DNA from: CAYXAA01 sp964462985
GTDB taxonomy: Bacteria; Pseudomonadota; Alphaproteobacteria; Rhizobiales; Stappiaceae
DNA length: 64,000 nt
Assembly: GCA_964462985.1 (NCBI GenBank)
Contig: CAYXAA010000021.1
Span: 1-64,000 of the forward strand
Reading direction: 5' to 3'
In this document: positions 33,931 through 42,056 of the stretch, one piece after another
How the letters are laid out: each line of letters begins with the position of its first letter
Numbering within the stretch: the first letter of the stretch is position 1
Made by a program: the position numbers and the translations under genes
The notes under the pieces: model-generated
What the model was told of the DNA's origin: nothing
Databases searched by the model: none
What the model saw: only the letters and a program-made list of their open reading frames with translations

Positions 33931-34299
33931 TCACTCTCCAAGATACGACCTCACGGTTTCGAGGAACTTGGCGACCGAGATCGGCTTCGAGATATAGGCC
34001 TCGCAGCCGCCCTGCCGGATACGCTCCTCGTCACCTTTCATGGCGAAGGCAGTCACGGCGATCACCGGGATCGTCTTGAGATCGTCGTCTTCCTTGATCC
34101 ATTTCGTCACCTCCAGTCCCGAGACCTCGGGCAGCTGGATGTCCATGAGGATCAGGTCCGGCCGGTGAGACCGTGCAAGCTCCAGCGCCTCCATCCCAGT
34201 GCGGGTCTGGAGCGTATGGTAGCCATGCGCCTCCAGGAGATCATGAAACAGCTTCATGTTGAGTTCGTTGTCCTCAACGATCAGCACGGTCTTTGCCAT
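33931..34299 (-). CDS. divK: cell-cycle response regulator DivK
   Basis: A 122-residue single-domain receiver. The acidic pocket (V-E-D-N), phospho-acceptor D53 in L-M-D-I-Q-L-P, the T-A-F-A switch and K in Y-I-S-K-P-I-S are intact. DivK links the PleC/DivJ kinases to the CckA-CtrA pathway in alphaproteobacteria. The start at 34299 yields the family N-terminus MAKTVLIVEDN; a longer frame upstream runs through the promoter. Three GANTC sites lie upstream. Confidence 0.96.
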   Translation of the reverse strand: MAKTVLIVEDNELNMKLFHDLLEAHGYHTLQTRTGMEALELARSHRPDLILMDIQLPEVSGLEVTKWIKEDDDLKTIPVIAVTAFAMKGDEERIRQGGCEAYISKPISVAKFLETVRSYLGE

Positions 34300-34334
34300 C
34301 TCGATTGCCTTTTCCGCGGCGCGTTCGCATCCTC

Positions 34335-34382
34335 GTCGAATCGTATTCGACGCGCCTGACCAGAGTCCGTCCAATTCGAGTC
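34335..34382 (-). promoter_or_regulatory. divK upstream region with GANTC sites and inverted repeat
   Basis: Three GANTC motifs (GAATC 34338, GAGTC 34363, GAGTC 34378) lie within 45 bases, 40-80 bases before the divK start. GANTC is the target of the CcrM cell-cycle methyltransferase in alphaproteobacteria. The first overlaps a perfect inverted repeat GTCGAA - 5 bases - TTCGAC (34335-34351). Confidence 0.5.
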
Positions 34383-34552
34383 GACTGGAACGGCCAGAAT
34401 ATGCTGAAAGGTCTGCCGCTGGAGTGATTTCTTGCCAACCAGACGCCGTGACCGCGTCGAAAGCGCTCCCAACCTCGGTGGCGCCGCCCCCTTACCCGCT
34501 CTAGATTTCTTCTGCACTTTAAGCGCAATTCCTTGCGGAAAGGCAAACACGC

Positions 34553-34849
34553 ATGATCCAGCGCCCCGACCGCCTCACCGCAGCCGACGCCGAGACGCTT
34601 GCGACCGAGGCCCTCGCCTATCTGGCCCAGGATCCAGAGCATCTCGGCCGCTTTCTGGCGCTGTCAGGCATCGGGCCCTCCGAGATCCGCACCGCTGCGG
34701 CCGAGCCGGGCTTCCTGACCGGCGTCCTGGAATTCTACCTGGACCACGAGCCGCTGCTGGTCGCCTTCTGCGCGAACCGGGGCATGCGCCCGACCTTGTT
34801 CGCTGCGGCCCGCTACGCCCTTGCCGGAGGCGATGGTGCCGATGGCTGA
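34553..34849 (+). CDS. DUF3572 family protein
   Basis: A 98-residue, all-helical soluble protein. The pattern A-E-T-L-A-T-E-A-L-A-Y-L-A-Q-D-P-E, F-L-A-L-S-G-I-G-P, and G-F-L-T-G-V-L-E-F-Y-L-D-H-E-P identifies DUF3572, a small family that is typically divergent from divK in Hyphomicrobiales. No biochemical function is known. The stop overlaps the next start by eight bases. Confidence 0.9.
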   Translation: MIQRPDRLTAADAETLATEALAYLAQDPEHLGRFLALSGIGPSEIRTAAAEPGFLTGVLEFYLDHEPLLVAFCANRGMRPTLFAAARYALAGGDGADG

Positions 34850-35507
34850 TCCCTCCCCGGCCGATCCGGCGACCCTGGCCCAGATCCGCCGTCTGCCGCA
34901 CAGCATCCGCCCGGTTGTCGTCTGCGACGTCGACGAGGTCGTGCTGCATTTCATCCGCCATCTGGAGATCTTCCTAGACCGCCAGGGCTTCGCCTTTGCC
35001 GAGCCAGTGTATCGGCTGAAGGGCAATATTCGCAGGAGAGACGGCTCCCTGGCCGACGACGCAACGGTCCAGAGCCTGATCGCCGGCTTCTTCGAAGACG
35101 AATGCGGCAACCAGCAGCTCGTCGACGGCGCCGCGGAAGCGCTCGACGCGCTGTCGGCTTCAGCCGACATCGTGCTTCTGACAAATCTTCCTGGCGCGGC
35201 CAATCGGCCGGTGCGCCAGCGTCTGCTGGCGGAATATGGCATCGCCTATCCGCTCGTCACCAATGTGGGGCCGAAGGGCGGCGCGGTCGCTGCCATCGCC
35301 TCCGGCCGATCCGGCCCCCTTGTCTTCATCGACGACAGCCCGCTCAACATCCGCTCGGTCCGTGCTTCGCTCGCCGGCGCCGTGCTTGTGCATTTCGTCG
35401 CCGATCCCCGCTTCCTCGCAAGCTGTGAACCGATCGAGGGCGTTGGCCTCAAGACCAATGACTGGGCCGAGGTCAGGACCTATATTGAGGCGCTGCTGCA
35501 GGCCTGA
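34842..35507 (+). CDS. HAD-like hydrolase
   Basis: A 221-residue protein with HAD-superfamily motifs: V-V-C-D-V-D-E-V-V (motif I, D-x-D), L-L-T-N-L-P (motif II) and V-F-I-D-D-S-P-L-N (motif IV); a Lys between them (G-P-K-G-G-A) can serve as motif III. It could be a phosphatase, but the substrate is unknown. The ATG at 34842 is 11 bases from GGAGG; the ATG at 34833 is too close to it. Probably an operon with DUF3572 and perhaps dinB. Confidence 0.82.
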   Translation: MADPSPADPATLAQIRRLPHSIRPVVVCDVDEVVLHFIRHLEIFLDRQGFAFAEPVYRLKGNIRRRDGSLADDATVQSLIAGFFEDECGNQQLVDGAAEALDALSASADIVLLTNLPGAANRPVRQRLLAEYGIAYPLVTNVGPKGGAVAAIASGRSGPLVFIDDSPLNIRSVRASLAGAVLVHFVADPRFLASCEPIEGVGLKTNDWAEVRTYIEALLQA

Positions 35508-35557
35508 CCGACTTATTATCGACACGGCTTGTGCTGCTTGCGGAACCGGGTCTGGCC

Positions 35558-36925
35558 ATGTCGCCTTCTTTCGCCGAACATGCCGCACCGCTTCCCTCCG
35601 GCCCAAGGGCCGGCGAGAACCGCGCGCTTTGCCGCGACTGTGGTGCCCGCTCCGCCCTGCCACCGCGCCGCTGCCCGGACTGCGGCTCGCCGCGGCTGAT
35701 CGCCCATCCCGAACTCGACCGCCTGTCGATTGCTCACATCGACTGCGACGCCTTCTACGCCTCGATCGAGAAGCGCGACCGGCCCGAGTTGCGCGACCGG
35801 CCGGTGATCGTCGGCGGTGGCCGCCGCGGCGTCGTCTCGACCTGCTGCTACATTGCCCGCATCTCCGGCGTCCGATCGGCAATGCCGATGTTCAAGGCTC
35901 TCGAGGCCTGCCCGGACGCCGTCGTGATCAAGCCCGACATGGAGAAATACGTCCGGGTCGGGCGCGAGATCCGTGAGCGGATGCTGGCCCTGACACCGCT
36001 GGTCGAGCCGCTCTCGATCGACGAGGCCTTTCTCGACCTGGGCGGCACGGAGCGGCTGCACCAGGCGACCCCAGCCGAGACGCTTGCCCGCTTCGCCCGC
36101 CAGATCGAGACGGATATCGGCGTGACCATCTCGGTCGGGCTATCCGTCAACAAGTTCCTGGCCAAGATCGCCTCGGACCTTGAAAAGCCGCGCGGCTTCT
36201 CGGTGATCGGCGGCGCCGAGGCAAAGGCGTTTCTCGCCGAACGCCCGGTAGGCCTGATCTGGGGTGTCGGCAAGGTGTTCCAGGAAAGGCTCGCCCGCGA
36301 CGGAATCCGCACGATTGGCGAGCTGCAGGCGATGGATCCGGCCGAGTTGGCGCGGCGCTACGGCCAAATGGGGCTGCGTCTCGCGAGGCTCGCCCATGGC
36401 CGCGATGAGCGCACCGTCTCGCCCCGGCGCGAGACCAAGAGCGTCAGCACCGAGACGACCTTCAACACAGACATTTCGGCCTATGAAGATCTGCGTGTCA
36501 TCCTGCGCCGGCTGTCGGAAAAGCTGGCACGGCGGCTGAAGGCCAGCGGCATTGCCGGCCGCACGGTGACGCTGAAGCTGAAGACCGACGGATTCAAGAT
36601 CCTGACCCGGGCCCGGGGCCTCGGCAATCCGACCCAGCTCGCCGACCGGATCTTCCGTGCCGGCGACGACCTGCTGCGGCCCGAATGCGATGGCCGGCGA
36701 TTTCGTCTGCTCGGGATCGGTGTCAGCGACCTTGCCGACCCCGCCTTGGCCGATCCCGATGATCTCGTCGACGTCGAAGCTGGCCGCCGCGCCAAGGCCG
36801 AGCGCGCCATCGACAGTCTGCGCGCCCGCTTTGGCAACGATGCCGTCGAACTCGGCCTCATCCACGCCGGCGCCTCCACGGCGCGGACGGCCGGGGCTGA
36901 CGCAGATGTCGGCGACGAAGCGTGA
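35558..36925 (+). CDS. dinB: DNA polymerase IV with N-terminal zinc ribbon
   Basis: A 455-residue Y-family translesion polymerase. The palm motifs I-D62-C-D64-A-F-Y-A-S-I-E and S-I-D-E-A-F-L-D are intact, followed by the V-G-K helix-hairpin-helix and the little-finger domain. Residues 25-42 (C-x2-C, then C39-x2-C42) form a zinc ribbon ahead of the polymerase, a known feature of one alphaproteobacterial DinB subgroup. No beta-clamp motif is obvious at the acidic C-terminus. The start at 35558 is preferred; a second ATG at 35531 adds nine residues. Confidence 0.94.
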   Translation: MSPSFAEHAAPLPSGPRAGENRALCRDCGARSALPPRRCPDCGSPRLIAHPELDRLSIAHIDCDAFYASIEKRDRPELRDRPVIVGGGRRGVVSTCCYIARISGVRSAMPMFKALEACPDAVVIKPDMEKYVRVGREIRERMLALTPLVEPLSIDEAFLDLGGTERLHQATPAETLARFARQIETDIGVTISVGLSVNKFLAKIASDLEKPRGFSVIGGAEAKAFLAERPVGLIWGVGKVFQERLARDGIRTIGELQAMDPAELARRYGQMGLRLARLAHGRDERTVSPRRETKSVSTETTFNTDISAYEDLRVILRRLSEKLARRLKASGIAGRTVTLKLKTDGFKILTRARGLGNPTQLADRIFRAGDDLLRPECDGRRFRLLGIGVSDLADPALADPDDLVDVEAGRRAKAERAIDSLRARFGNDAVELGLIHAGASTARTAGADADVGDEA

Positions 36926-37066
36926 CCCTCCTCGGTCGTTATCCCCGCCGTCGCGACCGGCACATCCGGGCCCGCGCCCCGTCACCGTCCTTGACCACAA
37001 AGCGGCTCTCGACCCTAACCCCTTAATCTGTTAAGCAAAAATTGAAATCACAGGGAGGGACGGCCG

Positions 37067-38728
37067 ATGATGCAGGGGAACGACGGACGGGTCATGACCG
37101 GTGGTGAGGCGATCGTCACCGCGCTGATCGCCAACGGCATTGACACGGTCTACGGCCTTCCCGGCGCGCAGATGTATCCGTTCTTTGACGCGCTGCAGCG
37201 CGAGAACGCGCGCATCGCCACGATCGGTGCCCGGCACGAGCAGGCCTGCGGCTACATGGCCTTCGGCCACGCCCGCTCGACCGGGCGTCCGGGCGTGTTC
37301 TCCGTCGTGCCGGGACCGGGCCTGCTCAACACCATGGCAGCGCTCTGCACGGCGGCCGGCTGCAACGCACCGGTGCTCTGCGTTACCGGGCAGGTTCCCT
37401 CGGCCTTTCTCGGCCGCGGCCGTGGCCATCTGCACGAGCTGCCGGACCAACTCGCCACGCTGCGCACGGTGGTCAAATGGGCGGCCCGGATCGAACGTCC
37501 GGCCGATGCTCCCGCCGCAATCGACGAGGCCTTCCGCCAGATGCTTTCCGGGCGGCCGGGCCCCGTCGCCGTCGAAATGGCGTGGGACGTGATGGCCTCC
37601 TCGGAGTTCGTCCGGCCGCTCGGGCCGGCCGCGATTCCCGAGCCCGTCCCGCCCCTGCCGGAAGCGATCGAGCGGGCGGCGGAGGTGCTTTCAGGCGCCA
37701 GGCGGCCGATGATCATGCTCGGCTCGGGCGCCCAGCATGCGGCCGCCGAGGTTCGGGCGCTCGCTGAATTGGTCGGTGCGCCCGTCACAGCCCTGCGCGG
37801 TGGCCGCGGCATCCTGCCCGAGGACCATGCGCTCTCCCTGTCGAGCTATGCCGCGTTCAAGCTGTGGCCGGAGACCGATGTGGTGGTCGGCATCGGCACC
37901 CGCATGGAGCTTGCTTACATGCGCTGGACCGGCATGGCACGCATGATCGATGCGCCCGAGGCGCCGCCACACCTGATCCGGATCGACATCGACCCGGCCG
38001 AGATGCGCAGGCTCCGCGCCCATACGGCAGTCGTCGCCGATGCTGTCGCTGGAACCCGGGCGCTCACGGAGGCCGTGCGGGCCCGCCGAACCGCGCCCCC
38101 GGCCGACCCAGCTCCGATCGCCGCCGTCAGGCAGGCGGCCGAGGCGGAAACGGCGTCGGTGAAGCCGCATGTCGACTATCTCGCCGCGATCCGCGAGGTG
38201 TTGCCCCGCGACGGTTTCCTGGTGGAGGAATTGTGCCAGGCCGGCTTTGCCTCCTACTTTGCCTGGAAGGCGCTTGCGCCGCGGACCTACGTCTCGGCCG
38301 GCTACCAGGGCACGCTCGGCTTCGGCTTCCAGACAGCTCTCGGAGTCAAGGTCGCCAATCCGGACCGTGCCGTGGTCTCGATCACCGGCGACGGAGGTTT
38401 CCTGTTCGGGTTGCAGGAACTTGCCACCGCCGCGCAATACGGCATCGGCGTCGTCACCGTCCTGTTCAACAACAACGCTTACGGCAACGTGCTGCGCGAC
38501 CAGCAGACGGGCTTTCAGGGCCGCGAGATCGGCTCCCGGCTGACGAACCCGGATTTCATGGCGCTCGCCGGCGCCTTTGGTGTCGCGGCGATCCGGGTCG
38601 ACAGCCCGGAAGCCCTGAAACGTGGTCTGCGCGACGCCCTGTCGCGCAGCGAACCGACCCTGATTGAAGTCACCATCGCCGAGGGCAGCGAGGTTTCGCC
38701 ATGGCCGTTCATTCATCCCAGCCGGTAG
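37067..38728 (+). CDS. thiamine diphosphate-dependent enzyme, acetolactate synthase-like
   Basis: A 553-residue ThDP enzyme with the three-domain layout of the acetolactate synthase family: PYR domain with the catalytic E58 in A-R-H-E-Q-A, a central FAD/DHAP-like domain (about 195-340), and the PP domain with G441-D-G443...N-N-N-A-Y-G-N. No regulatory ilvH-type gene follows, and the active-site loops differ from true IlvB, so the reaction is uncertain (for example a decarboxylase or sulfoacetaldehyde- or acetolactate-type lyase). GGGAGGG precedes the ATG. It appears monocistronic. Confidence 0.88.
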   Translation: MMQGNDGRVMTGGEAIVTALIANGIDTVYGLPGAQMYPFFDALQRENARIATIGARHEQACGYMAFGHARSTGRPGVFSVVPGPGLLNTMAALCTAAGCNAPVLCVTGQVPSAFLGRGRGHLHELPDQLATLRTVVKWAARIERPADAPAAIDEAFRQMLSGRPGPVAVEMAWDVMASSEFVRPLGPAAIPEPVPPLPEAIERAAEVLSGARRPMIMLGSGAQHAAAEVRALAELVGAPVTALRGGRGILPEDHALSLSSYAAFKLWPETDVVVGIGTRMELAYMRWTGMARMIDAPEAPPHLIRIDIDPAEMRRLRAHTAVVADAVAGTRALTEAVRARRTAPPADPAPIAAVRQAAEAETASVKPHVDYLAAIREVLPRDGFLVEELCQAGFASYFAWKALAPRTYVSAGYQGTLGFGFQTALGVKVANPDRAVVSITGDGGFLFGLQELATAAQYGIGVVTVLFNNNAYGNVLRDQQTGFQGREIGSRLTNPDFMALAGAFGVAAIRVDSPEALKRGLRDALSRSEPTLIEVTIAEGSEVSPWPFIHPSR

Positions 38729-38910
38729 GAAGATCCTCCGCCTCACCCTCGGCGGTCGTCAACTCAGTTGCACGAGGTGGTCTCTGCTCCTTTTGTCGGA
38801 AAGCCCCGCCGCCCGCTGGAAGCGGCCGGCGGAGCCCGCAACCGGGATGAGAGCCGCCGACCTTCCGTGTGCCCGCCGGCCTGTCGTGTGCCCCACCACC
38901 CTCCGCCGTC

Positions 38911-38932
38911 ATCCCCGCCTCCGTGCGGGGAT
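38911..38932. repeat. short palindrome, dispersed-repeat type
   Basis: ATCCCCGC - 6 bases - GCGGGGAT, preceded by CGTC. The CGTCATCCCCGC...GCGGGGATCCA style is common in intergenic palindromic repeats of alphaproteobacteria. Confidence 0.6.
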
Positions 38933-39013
38933 CCATTCCACGGGGCGGCAGGCGCTGCCGTTGCGGCTGTGCGCCGGCCCTGCCCTTTTCGCCGCCGTCC
39001 GCCACCCGCGTCA

Positions 39014-39055
39014 TCCTGGACCGCGTGCCGCGCAGCGGCATCGCGTGATCCAGGA
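39014..39055. repeat. long imperfect palindrome, dispersed-repeat type
   Basis: A 42-base palindrome begins TCCTGGACCGCGTGCCG and ends with its near-exact complement, closing in TCCAGGA. It is preceded by CGTCA and followed by CCCAGCGTGAGACTCGCGGG. It looks like a member of an interspersed 'CGTCATCCTGGA' family and could fold as a stem-loop in RNA from either strand. Confidence 0.65.
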
Positions 39056-39267
39056 CCCAGCGTGAGACTCGCGGGCGTATGCCCGCGCCCTACCCGCGAC
39101 CAGCGGCATGCAGCGGTGGTGGCGCAAAGAGGACTTGCGCCGGAGGGGAGGGCGCGAAGGGAACGCACCGGACATGGGCTCACCGCGCGCCCAACTGCGC
39201 GGCTCGGCGCCCATTTCTGCTGCAGGCGGTCAGGGGCGGGCTTACCCAGTGCTGCCCGCCTCGCCCC

Positions 39268-40230
39268 TCAATTTTCCGCGTCGCATGCCGTCGGTGCGAT
39301 CGGGGTGTAATCGACCAGCCGCCCCTTGATCTCGAAGTCGCCATAGTCGAGCAGCAGGCGGCGGCTGACGCCGTTCTCGTAAAGCAGGAAGCCCAGCTGA
39401 TAGATCGGCGTCTTTTCGCCGGCGCTGTCGTCCTCCTGGTCGAAATAGGAGATCGTCACTGGCCAGTAGCGCTGCGCCCCGATCTTGGCGACGGCTTCGG
39501 CCGCATCGTCCTGCAGCGCGCCCGCGCCCTCATGCCGCTCGCCGATGATCGAGGTGGTGGCATAGACCTTCTCCCCCGTCTCCGAACCGTCGTAGATGTC
39601 GGCGACCAGCACCTTTTCGCCCCGGCTGGCCGCCGCGATCAGGCGCTTGAGATGCTCGGTCGGAAACAGGACGGGCTCCTTGACGGCCACGTTCTTCTTC
39701 GTCGGCTGCACCAGCGCGATGGCGATCCGGCCATCCTCATGCTCTGCACGCCCCCTGGTCTCTTCCGACAGGGCGCGGTTCACGTAGGTCTTCGATAGGA
39801 ACTGGAACACGTCGCCCGATGCGTCTTCAAACGACGAGGTCTGCAGGTCCGTAAGCCGGACGCCGCCGTCAGCATCGGAAACCTGCGTCACGAACCGGAA
39901 CGATACACTATACCCCTCGCAGGCATTGCCGGTGAATTCATACACCATCCGTCCGGCGACCCCTGTCACGCCGACACCTTCCCGCGCCTCGCCGAGCTCC
40001 ATGTCGTAGACCGCGCGATGCGGCACCAGCTGGGTGGCGGAGGCGGCCGGCCCGCCCGCCAGCACCGCCCCGGCGAAGACCGCGGCTGTCAGAGAAGCAT
40101 GGGAGACGGCGGCGCGCAGCAGCTCTCCCCAGGGCCCCGTGCCAGCGATCCCCTCACCGGCGATCGCCCCGTCGCCAGCCGAAGCCGTATTCCGGCCCAC
40201 TGCAAGAGCGCTCCTGCCCGAACTACTCAT
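39268..40230 (-). CDS. eipB: EipB-like periplasmic envelope protein (DUF1849)
   Basis: A 320-residue exported protein of the DUF1849/EipB family. In Brucella, EipB is a beta-spiral periplasmic protein required for envelope integrity, with a disulfide between one Cys near the N-terminus and one near the C-terminus. Here these are C104 (N-A-C-E-G-Y-S) and C317 (P-T-A-C-D). Q-L-V-P-H-R-A-V-Y-D-M-E-L opens the mature domain after a hydrophobic segment (about 46-66). The N-terminal 45 residues before that segment are unusually long, but GGAGGTG lies six bases before the ATG at 40230. Two GANTC sites and a palindrome lie upstream. Confidence 0.9.
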   Translation of the reverse strand: MSSSGRSALAVGRNTASAGDGAIAGEGIAGTGPWGELLRAAVSHASLTAAVFAGAVLAGGPAASATQLVPHRAVYDMELGEAREGVGVTGVAGRMVYEFTGNACEGYSVSFRFVTQVSDADGGVRLTDLQTSSFEDASGDVFQFLSKTYVNRALSEETRGRAEHEDGRIAIALVQPTKKNVAVKEPVLFPTEHLKRLIAAASRGEKVLVADIYDGSETGEKVYATTSIIGERHEGAGALQDDAAEAVAKIGAQRYWPVTISYFDQEDDSAGEKTPIYQLGFLLYENGVSRRLLLDYGDFEIKGRLVDYTPIAPTACDAEN

Positions 40231-40266
40231 CAAAAACACCTCCAAGGCCGAGCGATTGACGCGTCT

Positions 40267-40306
40267 GGTCCACAGTGGACCGCCGCGAGTCACGACAGCG
40301 CGATTC
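40267..40306 (-). promoter_or_regulatory. eipB upstream palindrome and GANTC sites
   Basis: A perfect 15-base palindrome GGTCCAC-A-GTGGACC (40267-40281) lies 36 bases before the eipB start. GAGTC (40287) and GATTC (40302) follow within 25 bases further upstream. The rest of the 358-base gap up to the RidA gene shows no gene. Confidence 0.5.
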
Positions 40307-40588
40307 AAACCAGAAAGCCGTCTGCATTCAAAGTACCGGTAGATCGTTGCCGTCTCCGTCCGTGTGCCTCATCGGCGCAGTTCGCGCCCGACGCGGGTCG
40401 TCGGACCGGCACTGCCGCACCTCGGACAATAGCCATTCCCCACTTTAGCACAAACCCATGCGCCGGTCCCCAGGCCACGATGACACAGGATCAGGCCGGT
40501 TGGCGCGGCGGTATGGAATGCTTGAAGCAGGTCCGATTCTGGGCCAAGGTCCGGCCATCAAGGCGTGTGCATCCTCATGGAGGCCGAG

Positions 40589-41053
40589 ATGGCAGGCGAG
40601 ATTGAGCAACGGTTGTCGCAGTTGGGCGTGACGCTTCCGGTTCCGGCCGCCCCGGCTGCCAATTACGTACCCTTCGTCATCACGGGCAATCAGCTCTTCG
40701 TCTCCGGACAGATCTCGGTAAGCCCGGACGGAACCGAGTACAAGGGCAAGCTCGGGGCTGGCCTCGGCGTCGAGGACGGCCAGGCTGCAGCGAAGCTGTG
40801 CGCCATCAGCCTGCTTGCCCAGGCGAAGGCTGCGCTCGGCGATCTCGATCGCATCGTCCGCGTGGTCAAGCTCGTCGGCTTCGTCAATTCCGCTCCGGAT
40901 TTCACCGATCAGCCCAAAGTCGTCAACGGCGCCTCGGACTTCATGGTCGAGGTGCTGGCCGACAAGGGCCGGCACGCGCGTTCGGCCGTTGGCGTCGCCG
41001 CGCTGCCCTTCGGCGTCGCCGTCGAGGTCGAGGCGATCTTCGAGATCGCCTGA
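40589..41053 (+). CDS. RidA family protein
   Basis: A 154-residue member of the YjgF/YER057c/UK114 family, which deaminates reactive enamine/imine intermediates. The trimer-forming fold is evident from L-F-V-S-G-Q-I-S, the helix A-A-K-L-C-A-I-S-L-L-A-Q-A-K-A and the end H-A-R-S-A-V-G-V-A-A-L-P-F-G-V-A-V-E-V-E-A. The highly conserved active-site Arg of RidA (R-S-A-V) is present. GGAGG lies five bases before the ATG at 40589. The next gene starts 26 bases later. Confidence 0.92.
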   Translation: MAGEIEQRLSQLGVTLPVPAAPAANYVPFVITGNQLFVSGQISVSPDGTEYKGKLGAGLGVEDGQAAAKLCAISLLAQAKAALGDLDRIVRVVKLVGFVNSAPDFTDQPKVVNGASDFMVEVLADKGRHARSAVGVAALPFGVAVEVEAIFEIA

Positions 41054-41079
41054 TCCCGACCGCCTGCCGGAGGCCTCTC

Positions 41080-41841
41080 TTGCCCGACCTTGCCTGGCTG
41101 ACCGCTCGCCCGATCGCCCACCGCGGCTATCACGACAGGAGGGCCGGGCGGGTCGAGAACACGCCGTCAGCCGTCGCCGCGGCGATCGAGCGCGGCTTCT
41201 CCATTGAGGTTGATTTGCAGGAGACCGCGGAGGGCGAGGCGTTGGTGTTCCACGATGACGATCTCGATCGTCTGACTTTCGAGAGCGGGCCGGTCGCCGC
41301 GCAGACCTTTGCCGCGCTCAAGGCAGTGCCGATGCGCGGCACCGACGACCGGCTCTGGCGCCTCGACGACCTGCTCGACCTCGTCGCCGGCCGCGTCGGG
41401 CTGGTGATCGAGATCAAGTCGCGGTTCGGCCGCACTCCTCGGACGGCCTTCCTTCAAGGGATCGCCCGCAGCCTCGGCCGCTACAGCGGCCCGGTGGCGG
41501 TCAAGTCATTTGATCCGGACATGCTGTCGATCCTGCGTCGGCTCGCCCCGCAGTTGCCGCGCGGGGCCCTCGCCGACGCCACCACGAATCTGCGCGAATG
41601 GGGCCGTCTCACCCGGATCGAGCGCTTCATGCTGCGCCACATTCTCCACGCGCCGCGCACCCGGCCGAGCTTCGTCTCCTACTGCATCCACGACCTGCCC
41701 GCGCCCGGCCCGGCGCTGCTGCGCCGCCTGTTCGGCCTGCCGCTGATCACCTGGACGGTACGGACGGCGGAAGACCGCGCCCGCGCCGCCGCCTTCGCCG
41801 ACCAGATCGTGTTTGAGGGCTTTGATCCGGACGCGCTCTGA
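41080..41841 (+). CDS. glycerophosphodiester phosphodiesterase
   Basis: A 253-residue GDPD that hydrolyses glycerophosphodiesters to glycerol-3-phosphate and alcohol. The catalytic residues are in place: H14 and R15 in A-H-R-G, E26-N-T-P, E43 and D45 in I-E-V-D-L-Q, and H58 in V-F-H-D-D. There is no signal peptide, so it is likely cytoplasmic. It starts with TTG at 41080; CCGGAGG lies six bases before, which decides the start over any distant ATG. Confidence 0.92.
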   Translation: MPDLAWLTARPIAHRGYHDRRAGRVENTPSAVAAAIERGFSIEVDLQETAEGEALVFHDDDLDRLTFESGPVAAQTFAALKAVPMRGTDDRLWRLDDLLDLVAGRVGLVIEIKSRFGRTPRTAFLQGIARSLGRYSGPVAVKSFDPDMLSILRRLAPQLPRGALADATTNLREWGRLTRIERFMLRHILHAPRTRPSFVSYCIHDLPAPGPALLRRLFGLPLITWTVRTAEDRARAAAFADQIVFEGFDPDAL

Positions 41842-42056
41842 CGGGGCAAACGCTGGACCTCCTCCGTCGCCTCCCTTGAGCTTTTGCGGTTACGCCATAG
41901 AATTCTGCTGCAATGCACAGGCAGTGGCATTGACGCGGGATGCTTTGCCCTGATCTGCGGTCGGCGGACCGCGAGGATCTTTCCTCAAGGATACGGCCGG
42001 CACCAAAAGCGATCCCATCCTGAACCACCCCTCACGCCTCTGGAGAGCAGTTCAAC

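Larger units (their letters stand above)
38729..39267. other. intergenic region with palindromic repeats
   Basis: 539 bases between convergent genes. The stretch holds two dispersed-repeat-like palindromes (38911-38932 and 39014-39055, listed separately). Open frames in all phases are explained by very high GC; none has a protein pattern I recognise. Confidence 0.6.
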
